DNA of 64,000 nucleotides from Neorhizobium sp. NCHU2750 (GTDB taxonomy: Bacteria > Pseudomonadota > Alphaproteobacteria > Rhizobiales > Rhizobiaceae). Numbering within the stretch: position 1 is the first letter of the stretch; each line of letters opens with the position of its first letter. Below are positions 22,189 through 31,391 of this stretch, in pieces. The stretch covers positions 2,046,001 through 2,110,000 of the forward strand of contig NZ_CP030827.1 of assembly GCF_003597675.1 (NCBI RefSeq), given 5' to 3'. The notes under the pieces are model-generated. The model did not search any database. It saw only the letters and a program-made list of their open reading frames with translations, and was not told the origin of the DNA. Position numbers and translations under genes: made by a program.

Positions 22189-22749
22189 CTAGACCTGCAT
22201 GATTTCCTTTTCCTTATCCGCAAGCAAGCGGTCGACCTCAGAAATCGTGTCGTCAGTCATCTTCTGCACCTTATCGGACTGCGACCGGCTTTCGTCCTGG
22301 CCAATCACGCCATCCTTTTCGGCTTTTTTCAGGCCTTCCATGCCGTCGCGGCGAACGTGACGTGCAGCGACCTTGGCTTTCTCGGCATAATCATGCGCGA
22401 CCTTGACCAGCGACTTGCGGCGCTCTTCGTTGAGTTCCGGCAGCGGAATGCGCAGGTTCTGGCCATCCACGATAGGGTTGAGCCCGAGATTCGATTCGCG
22501 GATAGCGCGATCGACCGCACCGACCATCGACTTGTCCCAGATCGACACGCCGAGCATACGCGGCTCAGGCACAGTGATGTTGGCGACCTGGTTCAACGGT
22601 ACGCGCGAGCCATAGGCCTCGACAGTCACCGGATCGAGAACATTGGCCGAAGCACGGCCGGTTCTCAGCGACGCGATATCGCTCTTGAAGGCGTTGATCG
22701 CGCCGTCCATGCGTCGCTTGATGTCGTTAAGGTCGACTGATCCACTCAT
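22189..22749 (-). CDS. frr: Ribosome recycling factor
   Basis: RRF splits post-termination ribosomes together with EF-G. The 186-aa protein shows the three-helix-bundle pattern with family motifs [50 protein letters not shown] and the C-terminal [26 protein letters not shown]. It lies between pyrH and uppS, 64 nt after pyrH, the usual alphaproteobacterial order. Confidence 0.97.
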   Translation of the reverse strand: MSGSVDLNDIKRRMDGAINAFKSDIASLRTGRASANVLDPVTVEAYGSRVPLNQVANITVPEPRMLGVSIWDKSMVGAVDRAIRESNLGLNPIVDGQNLRIPLPELNEERRKSLVKVAHDYAEKAKVAARHVRRDGMEGLKKAEKDGVIGQDESRSQSDKVQKMTDDTISEVDRLLADKEKEIMQV

Positions 22750-22813
22750 TGGCTGGAACTCCCATCTTGTTCTTGGCGGCGCCGCACATCGGCAGCCATG
22801 CCGCAGTCTGAAT

Positions 22814-23536
22814 TCAATTGTCGGATACGATCGTCTTGCATCCGCCGCCGGTCAAGATCTCGGTAAAGCCGCCGGCTTCATGAATGGAGAAGACGATGAT
22901 CGGAATGTGGTTCTCGCGGGCAAGCGCCACCGCGGCCACGTCCATCACGGCAAGCCCCTTTTCGAGCACTTCGCTATGGGTCAATGCATCGAAGCGGGTG
23001 GCATGCGGATCCTTCTTCGGATCGGCCGAATAGATCCCGTCCACCTGCGTGCCCTTGAAGATCGCCTCGGCGCCGATTTCGGCCGCGCGCAGCGCCGCAG
23101 CGGAATCGGTGGTGAAGAACGGGTTGCCGGTACCGCCGGCGAAGATCACCACGCGGCCCTGCCCCATGTGATGCAGCGCCTGGCGCTGCGAGAAGCTCTC
23201 GCAGATCTCCGGCATGGCGATCGCGGAGAGGACCACGGTATCGATATCGAGCTTGCGCAGCGAGGTGGCGAGTGCCAGCGCGTTGATGACGGTCGCCAGC
23301 ATGCCCATGTGGTCGCCGGTCACCCGGTCGCCACCCTTGGATGCAACGGCTACACCGCGAAAAATATTGCCGCCGCCAACGACGACACCGACCTCGACGC
23401 CCATGCGGCGCGCTTCGGCGATATCGGAAGCGATACGGTCGGCGACCGCGACATCGATGCCAAAACCTTGGCTCCCCATGAGAGCCTCGCCGGAGGCCTT
23501 GAGGAGAACACGCTTGTAGATGGGCTTGGACGACAT
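22814..23536 (-). CDS. pyrH: UMP kinase
   Basis: PyrH phosphorylates UMP to UDP. The 240-aa amino-acid-kinase-fold protein begins [19 protein letters not shown] and includes [28 protein letters not shown] and [24 protein letters not shown] placed the start at 23536 because AAGGAG precedes it at 7 nt and orthologues begin here. An in-frame ATG at 23578 would add 14 unlikely residues. A strong hairpin (23599-23623) separates it from tsf. Confidence 0.96.
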   Translation of the reverse strand: MSSKPIYKRVLLKASGEALMGSQGFGIDVAVADRIASDIAEARRMGVEVGVVVGGGNIFRGVAVASKGGDRVTGDHMGMLATVINALALATSLRKLDIDTVVLSAIAMPEICESFSQRQALHHMGQGRVVIFAGGTGNPFFTTDSAAALRAAEIGAEAIFKGTQVDGIYSADPKKDPHATRFDALTHSEVLEKGLAVMDVAAVALARENHIPIIVFSIHEAGGFTEILTGGGCKTIVSDN

Positions 23537-23598
23537 GACGGCTCCTTGGAAAGAGAAACGAGTCTGCGGAGAGATCAAACGGCTTGGCGATACACGAA

Positions 23599-23623
23599 GG
23601 GCACCGGCTTGTCACCGGTGCCC
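23599..23623 (-). terminator. Hairpin between tsf and pyrH
   Basis: A perfect 9-bp GC-rich stem (GGGCACCGG / CCGGTGCCC) with a 7-nt loop lies 31 nt after the tsf stop and 62 nt before the pyrH ATG. On the minus strand it is not followed by a T run (TTCGTGTATC). It may be a partial terminator or an RNA-processing or stability element that lowers pyrH relative to tsf. Confidence 0.5.
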
Positions 23624-23653
23624 CCATCGTTTTCACTGTATTAGCTGACGAAA

Positions 23654-24580
23654 TCAGCCCTTTGCAGCGGCAGCCACTTCTGCGGCGAAGTCGGTCTCTT
23701 CCTTTTCGACGCCTTCGCCGAGCAGCAGGCGGGCCATGCCGGTAACTTCGATCGGAGCGCCGACTTCCTTTTCAGCTTCCTTGATCGCAGCACCGACCGT
23801 CAGGTCGGGATTGATGACGAAAGCCTGCGACAGGAGCGCAACTTCCTCGAAGAACTTGCGCATGCGGCCTTCGACCATCTTTTCGATGATCGCTTCCGGC
23901 TTGCCGGATTCGCGGGCCTGCTCGATGAAGACGTGACGCTCGCGCTCGGCGACAGCGGCATCGACTTCTTCGGCGCGGATGGCGAGCGGCGCCGTTGCAG
24001 CAATGTGCATGGCAACCTGGCGGCCGATTGCCGTCAGAGCGTCCTTGTTACCGGTCGACTTCAGCGCGACGAGAACGCCGAGCTTGCCGAGACGGTCTGC
24101 AGCAGCGTTGTGGATATAGGTGGCAACGACGCCGTCTTCCACTTCGAGTGCAGCCGAACGGCGCAGATTCATGTTTTCGCCGATCGTGGCAACAGCGTCC
24201 TTGATCGTGTCGGTAACGGTCTTGCCGGTCTCCGGGTAGATCGCAGCGCCAACGGCTTCAACAGTACCGTCGGTGGTGAGAGCAACGTCGGCAACGCCGC
24301 GAACCATGCCCTGGAAGGCATCGTTACGGGCAACGAAGTCGGTTTCGGAGTTGACTTCGACGACGACAGCCTTGGTGCCGCTCGAGGCAACGCCGATCAG
24401 GCCTTCGGCAGCCGTGCGGCCCGACTTCTTGTCGGCCTTGGCAATGCCCTTGGCGCGCAGCCAGTCGATTGCTGCTTCGATGTCGCCGTTGTTTTCGGTC
24501 AGCGCCTTCTTGCAGTCCATCATGCCTGCGCCGGACTTTTCGCGCAGTTCCTTCACCAGTGCAGCGGTGATTTCAGCCAT
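23654..24580 (-). CDS. tsf: Translation elongation factor Ts
   Basis: EF-Ts is the nucleotide exchange factor for EF-Tu. The 308-aa protein starts [21 protein letters not shown] and carries the two family signatures, [16 protein letters not shown] and [16 protein letters not shown]. The ATG at 24580 is preceded by AAGAGG. An in-frame upstream extension of 56 residues exists but is basic, Cys-containing and overlaps the untranslated region, so I rejected it. It follows rpsB after 246 nt that include an intrinsic terminator. Confidence 0.97.
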   Translation of the reverse strand: MAEITAALVKELREKSGAGMMDCKKALTENNGDIEAAIDWLRAKGIAKADKKSGRTAAEGLIGVASSGTKAVVVEVNSETDFVARNDAFQGMVRGVADVALTTDGTVEAVGAAIYPETGKTVTDTIKDAVATIGENMNLRRSAALEVEDGVVATYIHNAAADRLGKLGVLVALKSTGNKDALTAIGRQVAMHIAATAPLAIRAEEVDAAVAERERHVFIEQARESGKPEAIIEKMVEGRMRKFFEEVALLSQAFVINPDLTVGAAIKEAEKEVGAPIEVTGMARLLLGEGVEKEETDFAAEVAAAAKG

Positions 24581-24740
24581 TGTGAGCCTCTTGTCGGTTC
24601 TTGTTGCATGCCGCCGGAAAAACACGGCGAACTCAATGTTTTGGGAACGAATGTACCCGGAAGTATGACAGGGTGATGAAGACCACCTCCGGCCTGTCGC
24701 CGCAACCGCGATCCGATCGATCGCAGGCCGACAGGACTTC

Positions 24741-24780
24741 TTAAACAAACCGAGGCCAGGGATCGTCTCTCTGGCCTCGG
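24741..24780 (-). terminator. Intrinsic terminator or attenuator between rpsB and tsf
   Basis: The minus strand reads CCGAGGCCAG, an 11-nt loop, CTGGCCTCGG, then TTTGTTTAAG. The perfect 10-bp GC-rich stem followed by a T-rich tail is the standard intrinsic form. It begins 46 nt after the rpsB stop. Some read-through or a second promoter must serve tsf. Confidence 0.8.
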
Positions 24781-24826
24781 TCGAATGGTAAAAGCGGGAG
24801 CGGATGAACCGCTCCTAACCTTGGCC

Positions 24827-25594
24827 TTAAGCTTCGGCTTCGCCTTCGAGAGCCGGCTCGACCGGAACTTCGGCGGAAGCGCCGAGGTCGCGGCCTGCAG
24901 CGCCCTGCTGGCGAGCGATGCCGTCGATGGCAGCGCGGGCAATCAGGTCGCAGTAGAGAGCAATCGCACGCGAAGCGTCGTCGTTACCCGGGATCGGGAA
25001 GTCGATCAGGTCCGGATCGCAGTTCGAGTCGATGATGGCAACGACCGGGATGCCGAGGCGCTTGGCTTCGTCGATCGCGATCTTTTCCTTGTTGGTGTCG
25101 ATGATGAACATCAGGTCCGGAACGCCGCCCATGTCGCGAATACCGCCGAGAGCCTTGTCCAGCTTCTCGCGTTCGCGCTCGAGGTTCAGGCGCTCCTTCT
25201 TGGAGTAGCCGGACTGTTCCGAAGACAGGATCTCGTCGAGCTTGCGCAGACGGGCGATCGAGTTCGAAATGGTCTTCCAGTTGGTCATCATGCCGCCGAG
25301 CCAGCGGGAGTTGACGTAGTACTGGGCAGAACGCTTGGCCGAATCGGCGATCAGCTCGGAAGCCTGACGCTTGGTGCCAACGAACAGAACGCGGCCGCCA
25401 CGAGCAACGGTGTCGGACACGACCTGAAGGGCGCGCGACAGCATCGGAACGGTCTGAGCCAGGTCGATGATGTGGATGTTGTTACGGTCGCCGAAAATAT
25501 ACGGCTTCATCTTCGGGTTCCAGCGGTGAGTCTGGTGACCGAAGTGGACGCCTGCTTCGAGGAGCTGACGCATAGAGAAATCGGGCAATGCCAT
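24827..25594 (-). CDS. rpsB: 30S ribosomal protein S2
   Basis: S2 is a late-binding protein of the small ribosomal subunit. The 255-aa protein has the S2 signatures [22 protein letters not shown] and [33 protein letters not shown] (shown in parts). The C-terminal tail of about 25 residues is acidic and Ala-rich ([14 protein letters not shown]), as in other rhizobia. It is the first gene of the rpsB-tsf series; the 200-bp region upstream must hold the promoter. Confidence 0.98.
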   Translation of the reverse strand: MALPDFSMRQLLEAGVHFGHQTHRWNPKMKPYIFGDRNNIHIIDLAQTVPMLSRALQVVSDTVARGGRVLFVGTKRQASELIADSAKRSAQYYVNSRWLGGMMTNWKTISNSIARLRKLDEILSSEQSGYSKKERLNLEREREKLDKALGGIRDMGGVPDLMFIIDTNKEKIAIDEAKRLGIPVVAIIDSNCDPDLIDFPIPGNDDASRAIALYCDLIARAAIDGIARQQGAAGRDLGASAEVPVEPALEGEAEA

Positions 25595-25794
25595 GCCTTG
25601 TTATCCTTTTCCGGTTGAACCTCCGCAAGGCGAACAGCAGACCTCCGTTGAGGAATGCCACCGGCGGAATTGCCCGGATTTCTCCCGGACGATCCCATGC
25701 CTTACGTGTGGAATGCGGGTGCCCATACAGGCGATCGTTGAAAATTGCAAGCGTTGTGATGCGTCTTTCCGCACCAGTCCCTCACGGATCGACG

Positions 25795-25995
25795 TCAGGC
25801 AGCCTTGGCTCCGAGCCTCTGGCGAACCTGATCGACATTGCCGCGAACATAGACGGTATGCGGCTGCGCACCATTGCCGCCGGCAGCAAAGGTGATTATC
25901 GTCACCCCTTCCTCGAAAGGCATCACATAGAGGATCTGCGCCGGGTTGACGTAGATCTCCTGATTGTGGGTGTTTTTAAAGCCGATCAATGTCAT
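25795..25995 (-). CDS. Small conserved-looking protein, FlbD-like
   Basis: This 66-aa protein has no signal peptide or membrane segment. The sequence MTLIGFKNTHNQEIYVNPAQILYVMP and the later TIITFAAGG, VYVRGNVDQV resemble the short beta-rich FlbD pattern (a start residue, a YVNPDxI-like motif, then alternating strands). The similarity is loose and there are no flagellar genes nearby. GGAGTG precedes the start. It is a separate transcription unit 200 bp upstream of rpsB. Function is unknown. Confidence 0.6.
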   Translation of the reverse strand: MTLIGFKNTHNQEIYVNPAQILYVMPFEEGVTIITFAAGGNGAQPHTVYVRGNVDQVRQRLGAKAA

Positions 25996-26109
25996 GAATC
26001 ACTCCTTATTTCAGAAGAACTACAGACATAAATCTAACTGAGTGTCGAGTATTGTGCAGCGCACACACGCATGTAACACCGCCACCTTTTGCCGCGAGAC
26101 GGATCAGCC

Positions 26110-26952
26110 TTATTGCGGCACAACCGGACAGGGATCCTGCTGCTTTTTCAGCAACTCGAGCTTGACCAGACTGCCGGTCAGCGAGAAATCGCCGTAATCC
26201 ATCGTCAGGTCACGGGTGATGCCATTTTCGTAGAGCTTGAACGACATGTTGTAGACAGGCGTGGGATCGCCGGTGGCACCATCGTTGAAATAGGCGATCG
26301 TCACAGGCCAGTAGGGGGCCTTGGCAAAATCGCCCGCCGCCGCGGCATCCGCATCGCCCTTTTCCGGCGTTTCGGATTTGCCGATGATCGTCGATGTCAG
26401 CAACGACTGGTCGCCGTTTTCCGAACCGTCGAACACCCGCGTCTCGAAGATCCGCTTGTTCTGCTTGGCCTGTTCGATGATGTCGAGCATATGCGTGGTC
26501 GGGAAGGCGCTGGTCGGAAGCTCCACCTCGCGGCCACCGGCACTGCCAAGCTCGACCTTCACCCCGTCCTTGCCTTCGCTGGCATCGCCGGTCACGGTCT
26601 TGTCCAGCTGTTCATCGGTGAAGGACTTGGTCTCGAAATGGAACTTTCCGGCGGCCAGATCCTCGAACGTCTTGGTCTGCTGGTCGCTGACCCGCGTATC
26701 CTCGCCCGTATTGATCTTCGTCACGAGACGGAAATTGGTGGTGAAACCGGTGCAGGCCGAGCCGGTGAATTCATACACCATGCGGCCGAACATGCCCTCG
26801 ATCCCCGACCGGTCCGATGCGTTCTTGAGCTTCAGGTCATAGACCGCGCGATGCGGCACCAGAAGCCGGGCGGCGTTATCGGCGGTCAGAGGCGCAGCGG
26901 ATGCGACACCGGCACCGGTGACGAGAAACAGCGCGAGGCTCATGCGCAGCAT
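26110..26952 (-). CDS. EipB-family periplasmic cell-envelope integrity protein (DUF1849)
   Basis: This 280-aa protein has a cleavable signal peptide (MLRMSLALFLVTGAGVASA) and a mature part dominated by beta strands (HRAVYDLKLKNASDRSGIEGMFGRM, YEFTGSACTGFTTNFRLVTKINTGED). That pattern matches the EipB/DUF1849 family of Rhizobiales. The family is known from Brucella, where the protein forms a beta-spiral with a disulfide and supports envelope integrity. Two Cys remain after cleavage, one in GSACTGF and one in the C-terminal DPCPVV, which could form that disulfide. It is divergent from the ridA-like gene, with a 109-bp shared promoter region. Confidence 0.85.
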   Translation of the reverse strand: MLRMSLALFLVTGAGVASAAPLTADNAARLLVPHRAVYDLKLKNASDRSGIEGMFGRMVYEFTGSACTGFTTNFRLVTKINTGEDTRVSDQQTKTFEDLAAGKFHFETKSFTDEQLDKTVTGDASEGKDGVKVELGSAGGREVELPTSAFPTTHMLDIIEQAKQNKRIFETRVFDGSENGDQSLLTSTIIGKSETPEKGDADAAAAGDFAKAPYWPVTIAYFNDGATGDPTPVYNMSFKLYENGITRDLTMDYGDFSLTGSLVKLELLKKQQDPCPVVPQ

Positions 26953-27061
26953 TCACATTCTCCTGTTGGACTCGGGGACGGGTGTTATAAGAACGCCATT
27001 CGCCGAGGTTATGACCTTGATGCAGGATTTTTGTACGCTTGACAACAAACCGGAGACCGAA

Positions 27062-27532
27062 ATGTCCGCTGCCATCGAAAGCCGCCTGAAGGAACTTGGA
27101 ATAACCCTCCCCGAGGCCGCCGCTCCCGCCGCCAATTATCTGCCGACGCGCATCAGCGGCAACATGCTGTATGTCTCGGGCCAACTGCCGCTCGAAAACG
27201 GCAAGATTGCCGCGATCGGCCTTCTCGGCGCCGAAATCGATGTCGCCGCCGGCCAGCGCGCTGCCGAACTCTGCGCCATCAACGTCATCGCCCAGGCAAA
27301 GGCTGCCCTCGGCGGCGACCTGTCGAAGATCCGCCAGTTCGTCAAGCTGACGAGCTTCGTCGCCTCCGCGCCCGGCTTCACCGAACAGCACCTCGTCACC
27401 AACGGCGCATCCAACCTCGTCGCCAATGTCTTCGGCGATGCCGGCAAGCATGCCCGTTCGGCCGTCGGCATGGCCGGCCTGCCCTTCAACGCCGCCGTCG
27501 AAGTCGAAGCCATTATCGAGATCGAAGCATGA
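27062..27532 (+). CDS. RidA family protein (YjgF/UK114)
   Basis: RidA proteins hydrolyse reactive enamine/imine intermediates released by PLP enzymes. The 156-aa protein has the family path ISGNMLYVSGQLPLENGKIAAIG, a central helix (AAELCAINVIAQAKAALGG) and the C-terminal HARSAVGMAGLPFNAAVEVEAIIEI. The Arg in HARSAVG sits where the substrate carboxylate-binding Arg is found. The ATG at 27062 follows GAGACCGAA; in-frame upstream codons extend into the eipB promoter. Its stop overlaps the GDPD start by 4 nt. Confidence 0.9.
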   Translation: MSAAIESRLKELGITLPEAAAPAANYLPTRISGNMLYVSGQLPLENGKIAAIGLLGAEIDVAAGQRAAELCAINVIAQAKAALGGDLSKIRQFVKLTSFVASAPGFTEQHLVTNGASNLVANVFGDAGKHARSAVGMAGLPFNAAVEVEAIIEIEA

Positions 27533-28281
27533 CAATTCAAAATTCTGGGCAAAATTCCGACGCCTCCTGGATCAAGGACGTGCCGGTCGCTCACCGCGGC
27601 TTTCACGACATGAACAACAAGGTCTGGGAGAATACGCTCTCGGCATTCTCCCGCGCCGTCGAGGCCGGTTTCGCCATCGAATGCGACCTGCAGCTTTCCG
27701 CCGACAGCATTCCCATGGTCTTCCATGACGACAAGCTCGACCGCGTCTGCGGCATTCACGGCGACGTTCGCGAACGCACCGCCGCCGAACTCGGCATGCT
27801 GTCCGTCGGCGGCACCGCCGACAAGATCCCGTCCTTGAAGCAGATGCTGGCGCTCGTTGCCGGCCGCGTGCCGCTCGTCATCGAGTTGAAGGGCCGCACG
27901 GCCGAAGAGGATGACGGCTTTGTCGAGATCGTGCTCGAGGAGCTTGAAGCCTACAAGGGCAAGGTGGCGCTGATGAGCTTCGACCATCATCTGGTCCGCG
28001 ACCTGAAGAAGGTGGGCGCCCCCTACCCGATCGGACTGACCGCCGAAGGCAACACGCCGGAAGAGTTCTTCAAGCACGACGAAATGACCCAGCTTGGCCT
28101 CGATTTCGTCTCCTACAACTGCGCCCATCTGCCAAACAGCTTTGTCGCCGCCCAGAGACAGCAAGGACTTGTGATGATCACCTGGACGGTAAGGGATGAA
28201 AAGGCGCGCGAGACCACCTATAAATATGCAGATCAGATGACGTTCGAGGGTTTCGACCCGCGCACGTCGCCCACTGCATAA
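27529..28281 (+). CDS. Glycerophosphodiester phosphodiesterase
   Basis: This 250-aa TIM-barrel enzyme releases sn-glycerol-3-phosphate from glycerophosphodiesters. The active-site set is visible: VAHRGFHD with His22-Arg23, ENTLSAF with Glu34, ECDLQLSADSIPMVFHDD, then IELKG and the C-terminal TWTVRDE. There is no signal peptide, so it is a cytoplasmic UgpQ-type enzyme. It is coupled to the RidA gene by a 4-nt overlap. The next gene (FemAB-like) starts 10 nt downstream, so all three probably form an operon. Confidence 0.92.
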   Translation: MTIQNSGQNSDASWIKDVPVAHRGFHDMNNKVWENTLSAFSRAVEAGFAIECDLQLSADSIPMVFHDDKLDRVCGIHGDVRERTAAELGMLSVGGTADKIPSLKQMLALVAGRVPLVIELKGRTAEEDDGFVEIVLEELEAYKGKVALMSFDHHLVRDLKKVGAPYPIGLTAEGNTPEEFFKHDEMTQLGLDFVSYNCAHLPNSFVAAQRQQGLVMITWTVRDEKARETTYKYADQMTFEGFDPRTSPTA

Positions 28282-28291
28282 TTATAGGTAT

Positions 28292-29485
28292 ATGTCCGCA
28301 AACCTTTTGATCCGCATCGAAAAATCTTTCTCCGCGATCAGCCCGCAAAGCTGGTCGCGGCTTGCCGGCGCCTCGAAGGATCCCTCCGCGGGGATCCCCT
28401 ACAATCCCTTTCTCTCGCATGCCTTCCTGTCCTCGTTGGAGGAATCCGGCTCTGCGGCCGCCAGGAGCGGATGGCTCGGCCACCACGTCCTCCTGGAAAA
28501 CCAGGAGCGAACCCTCATCGGCGCCATTCCCGCCTATCTGAAAAACCACAGCCAGGGCGAATATGTCTTCGACCACGGCTGGGCCGATGCCTTCGAGCGG
28601 GCCGGCGGGCGCTATTATCCGAAACTGCAATGCTCCATCCCCTTCACGCCTGCCACCGGCCCTCGCCTGCTCGTCTCATCCGGCTATGATCGCGACACGA
28701 CACAGACGACGCTTGCGGCAGGTCTCCAGGAAGTGACGCGCCAGCTTGGCGTCTCCTCCGCCCACGTGACCTTCGTGCCGGAAGACGAGGTGGAGATTTT
28801 CGAGGAAACGGACTACCTGCACCGCACCGACAAGCAGTTCCATTTCATCAACGAAGGTTATGCCGACCACAACGCCTTCCTCGAAACGCTGGCATCGCGC
28901 AAGCGCAAGGCCTTGAAGAAGGAACGTCGTGCCGCAATCGAAAACGGCATCTCAATCGACTGGCTGACCGGCAGCGACCTCACCGAGGATATCTGGGATC
29001 AGTTCTTCGCCTTCTACATGGATACCGGCGGGCGCAAATGGGGCCGGCCCTATCTCACCCGCAGCTTCTATTCGCTGATCGGCGAGCGCATGGCCGACGA
29101 CATCCTGCTCGTCATGGCCAAGCGCGACGGTCGCTACGTCGCCGGCGCGATCAATTTCATCGGCGGGGATACGCTTTATGGCCGCCATTGGGGCTGCATC
29201 GAGGACCACCCCTTCCTGCATTTCGAGGTCTGCTATCACCAGGCGATCGATTTCGCGCTCGCCAACGGCCTGAAGCGGGTCGAGGCCGGAGCACAGGGCG
29301 AACACAAGCTGGCACGCGGCTACCTGCCCGTCACCACCCACTCGATGCACTACATCGCTCATCCCGGCCTTCGAAAGGCAATCGCCGACTACCTCGAGCA
29401 TGAACGCGAGGATATCGAGGACATGAACGAATACCTGACCGAACACAGCCCGTTCCGAAAGGGCGAGCGGCAACAGGACGACTGA
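28292..29485 (+). CDS. FemAB-like GNAT-fold protein (DUF482/COG3146)
   Basis: This 397-aa soluble protein has the tandem acyltransferase layout of COG3146. Its features include NPFLSHAFLSSLEESGSA, FDHGWADAFERAGGRYYPKLQ, FVPEDEVEIFEE, SRKRKALKKERRA and the core motif RYVAGAINFIGGDTLYGRHWGC, with EAGAQGEHKLARGY near the end. Relatives are usually annotated as peptidoglycan-biosynthesis-like or GNAT proteins; the real substrate is unknown. It is probably co-transcribed with the upstream GDPD gene (10-nt gap). There is no signal peptide or membrane segment. Confidence 0.8.
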   Translation: MSANLLIRIEKSFSAISPQSWSRLAGASKDPSAGIPYNPFLSHAFLSSLEESGSAAARSGWLGHHVLLENQERTLIGAIPAYLKNHSQGEYVFDHGWADAFERAGGRYYPKLQCSIPFTPATGPRLLVSSGYDRDTTQTTLAAGLQEVTRQLGVSSAHVTFVPEDEVEIFEETDYLHRTDKQFHFINEGYADHNAFLETLASRKRKALKKERRAAIENGISIDWLTGSDLTEDIWDQFFAFYMDTGGRKWGRPYLTRSFYSLIGERMADDILLVMAKRDGRYVAGAINFIGGDTLYGRHWGCIEDHPFLHFEVCYHQAIDFALANGLKRVEAGAQGEHKLARGYLPVTTHSMHYIAHPGLRKAIADYLEHEREDIEDMNEYLTEHSPFRKGERQQDD

Positions 29486-29613
29486 TGAGGTCGCGCAAAG
29501 TTTGAGACGGGCTTGCGCTCCGCAATATGCAATAAGAAGAGGGCCTGAAGCGAAGCGCGCGAGTCTGTCGGATCGCGATGCGCTTTGGTCGACAAAATCC
29601 GGAGAGAACATCC

Positions 29614-30030
29614 ATGAGCTATGACGACACCAACATCTTCGCAAAAATCCTGCGCGGTGAGATCCCCTGCCATCGTGTCTACGAGGATGCCGATACGCTC
29701 GCCTTCATGGATGTCATGCCCCAGTCGAAAGGTCACCTCCTGGTGATACCGAAGGCCCCGTCGCGCAATATCCTGGATGCCGATCCGGCCGTTCTGGCGA
29801 AGGTGATGCCGATCGTCCAGAAACTTGCGGTCGCCGCCAAGGACGCTTTCGATGCCGACGGCATCACAGTCACCCAATTCAACGAACCGGCTGCCGGCCA
29901 GACCGTCTATCACCTGCATTTCCACATCATCCCGCGTTACGAGGGTGCCGCCCTCAAGCCGCATACCGGCGCGATGGAAGACCATGGCGTGCTCGCGGCA
30001 CTTGCGGAACAGGTAAAGGCCGCGCTCTAA
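29614..30030 (+). CDS. HIT family nucleotide hydrolase
   Basis: This 138-aa histidine-triad protein has the triad YHLHFHIIPRYEG (H-x-H-x-H-xx) near residue 100. N-terminal features include IFAKILRGEIPCHRVYEDADTLAFMD, with a PCHRVYED motif typical of the Hint branch, and QSKGHLLVIPK. Such enzymes cleave adenosine phosphoramidates. The ATG at 29614 is preceded by GGAGAG; an upstream in-frame ATG at 29578 adds only 12 basic residues. It is convergent with the DUF1989 gene across a GC hairpin. Confidence 0.93.
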   Translation: MSYDDTNIFAKILRGEIPCHRVYEDADTLAFMDVMPQSKGHLLVIPKAPSRNILDADPAVLAKVMPIVQKLAVAAKDAFDADGITVTQFNEPAAGQTVYHLHFHIIPRYEGAALKPHTGAMEDHGVLAALAEQVKAAL

Positions 30031-30048
30031 GCAAGGATGCTAGAGATA

Positions 30049-30073
30049 CCGTCGCGCCCCTTGGACGCGACGG
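30049..30073. terminator. Hairpin between the convergent HIT and DUF1989 genes
   Basis: An 8-bp GC-rich stem (CCGTCGCG / CGCGACGG) with a 9-nt loop sits in the 54-bp gap between two converging genes. There is no real T run on either side, so termination is inferred from its place more than its sequence. Confidence 0.45.
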
Positions 30074-30084
30074 CTTGGTCCTTC

Positions 30085-30939
30085 TCAGTCCGGACTGCGG
30101 TAACCATTCGGTTCCGGAAACGCATAGTCGGCCAGAAGCGCCATGTCGGGCTTGAAGATCTCGACCTTCAGCGGATAGCAGGCAGCCTCGTCGCTGGAAT
30201 GACCGGTGCTGCAATCGCCGCCCGGGCAGGCTGACAGGGCACCCAGAAGATCGATTTCGGCGAAGAACTCGATATAGTCTCCCGGCCTCACCGGGCTTGC
30301 CTTCATGAAATATTGCTGCGTGTCGCGGGTGAAACCGGTGCACATGAAGACGTTCAGCACATCATGCACATGCCGTTCAGCCTCGCTGAAATTCAGTGCC
30401 TTGGCCCGGCCGAGCGCCCGTGTCAGGTTCGAATGGCAGCAATGGTGATAGTCCCCGCCGGAAAGCAGCCTGTTCGTATAGGGATCGCAGCGCGTGCCGA
30501 TGACATCGTGAATGCCGCCGCCATCCGCATCGAAACCATACCATGACAGCGTGTCATGGGTGATCGTCGCCATCGGCCTGAGTGCCGGCATGGTGCTCCA
30601 CAGCCGGTCGCCGGTCGACACATGTGTGGCATGCAGCGCCCGCGTCTTGCCGCTGAAGAAGCGCTCCGACAGGTCGTTGGCATTCCACAGGTTGAGATCG
30701 CCGACCTGCGGGCCATCGACGCTGACGATACGGAAGAAATGCCCCTTGGGGACCCGAAACGTCGCCGCCTCGCGCGGTGCGGCAATCACCTCGTCGATCT
30801 TGGTCAGGTGTTCACGCGCGGCCTCGAGCGTACCCATGTCGGGTGCGGGCAATGTACCGTTGGGATAAACGACGACGGGCTTCGCAGCGCGGCGCTCGGC
30901 GGCATCGGCCGGAGCCGCGACGGGTCTGGAAATGCTCAT
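30085..30939 (-). CDS. DUF1989 urea-carboxylase-associated family protein
   Basis: This 284-aa protein matches the urea-carboxylase/allophanate-associated DUF1989 family. Its features include FRVPKGHFFRIVSVDGPQVGDLNLWNA, RLWSTMPALRPMATITHDTLSWYG, a Cys/His motif GGDYHHCCHSNL, MCTGFTRDTQQYFMK and a late GGDCSTGHS. Family members sit next to urea or guanidine catabolism genes; here there is no urea carboxylase. Upstream on the same strand are azlD and azlC (116-nt gap), suggesting a small amine or amino-acid unit. The ATG at 30939 is chosen because in-frame codons further upstream lie over the azlD gene region. Confidence 0.8.
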   Translation of the reverse strand: MSISRPVAAPADAAERRAAKPVVVYPNGTLPAPDMGTLEAAREHLTKIDEVIAAPREAATFRVPKGHFFRIVSVDGPQVGDLNLWNANDLSERFFSGKTRALHATHVSTGDRLWSTMPALRPMATITHDTLSWYGFDADGGGIHDVIGTRCDPYTNRLLSGGDYHHCCHSNLTRALGRAKALNFSEAERHVHDVLNVFMCTGFTRDTQQYFMKASPVRPGDYIEFFAEIDLLGALSACPGGDCSTGHSSDEAACYPLKVEIFKPDMALLADYAFPEPNGYRSPD

Positions 30940-31055
30940 GGGATCTGTCCGGTTGGGTGGTTCAGCGGATAAAGCATCGCCCGCCCTGAAGCCGCTGGCA
31001 AGGCTGGTTTTCCTGATCTCAGGATAAGATCTCGGCCGATCCCAGCGGCCGACCG

Positions 31056-31391
31056 TCAGACCAGCGTCAGCCCGACGACCAGAATGATGATCGGGGCGGC
31101 AACACCGACCACCACTTTCTTCCCCGTCGCAAGAAAGATTGCGAAACCGATGCCGGCCGCAGCAAGCCTCAGCCAGAGCGGGGAGTGGGCAAGCGTGCCT
31201 GTCGGAAATACGATCAGCTTTGCCGTCACCGCCATGACAAGAGCGGTTGCCACCGCCCTCACCCAGTGAAGTGCCTCGGACTCCTCGTTCAACCGGTTGC
31301 CGGCCAAAACGCCGAGCCAGCGCCAGAAATCGGTGGCAATGAAGCCCGCGACAGCAATCAGCACATAGACCCAATAGTCTTCCAGCATCAC
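31056..31391 (-). CDS. azlD: AzlD-family branched-chain amino acid export subunit
   Basis: This 111-aa integral membrane protein has four hydrophobic helices, starting YWVYVLIAVAGFIATDFWRWLG. Its size and partner gene fit AzlD (PF05437), the small subunit of the AzlCD branched-chain amino-acid exporter. The start overlaps the azlC stop by 4 nt, as is normal for this pair. The substrate is not shown by the sequence. Confidence 0.85.
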   Translation of the reverse strand: MMLEDYWVYVLIAVAGFIATDFWRWLGVLAGNRLNEESEALHWVRAVATALVMAVTAKLIVFPTGTLAHSPLWLRLAAAGIGFAIFLATGKKVVVGVAAPIIILVVGLTLV

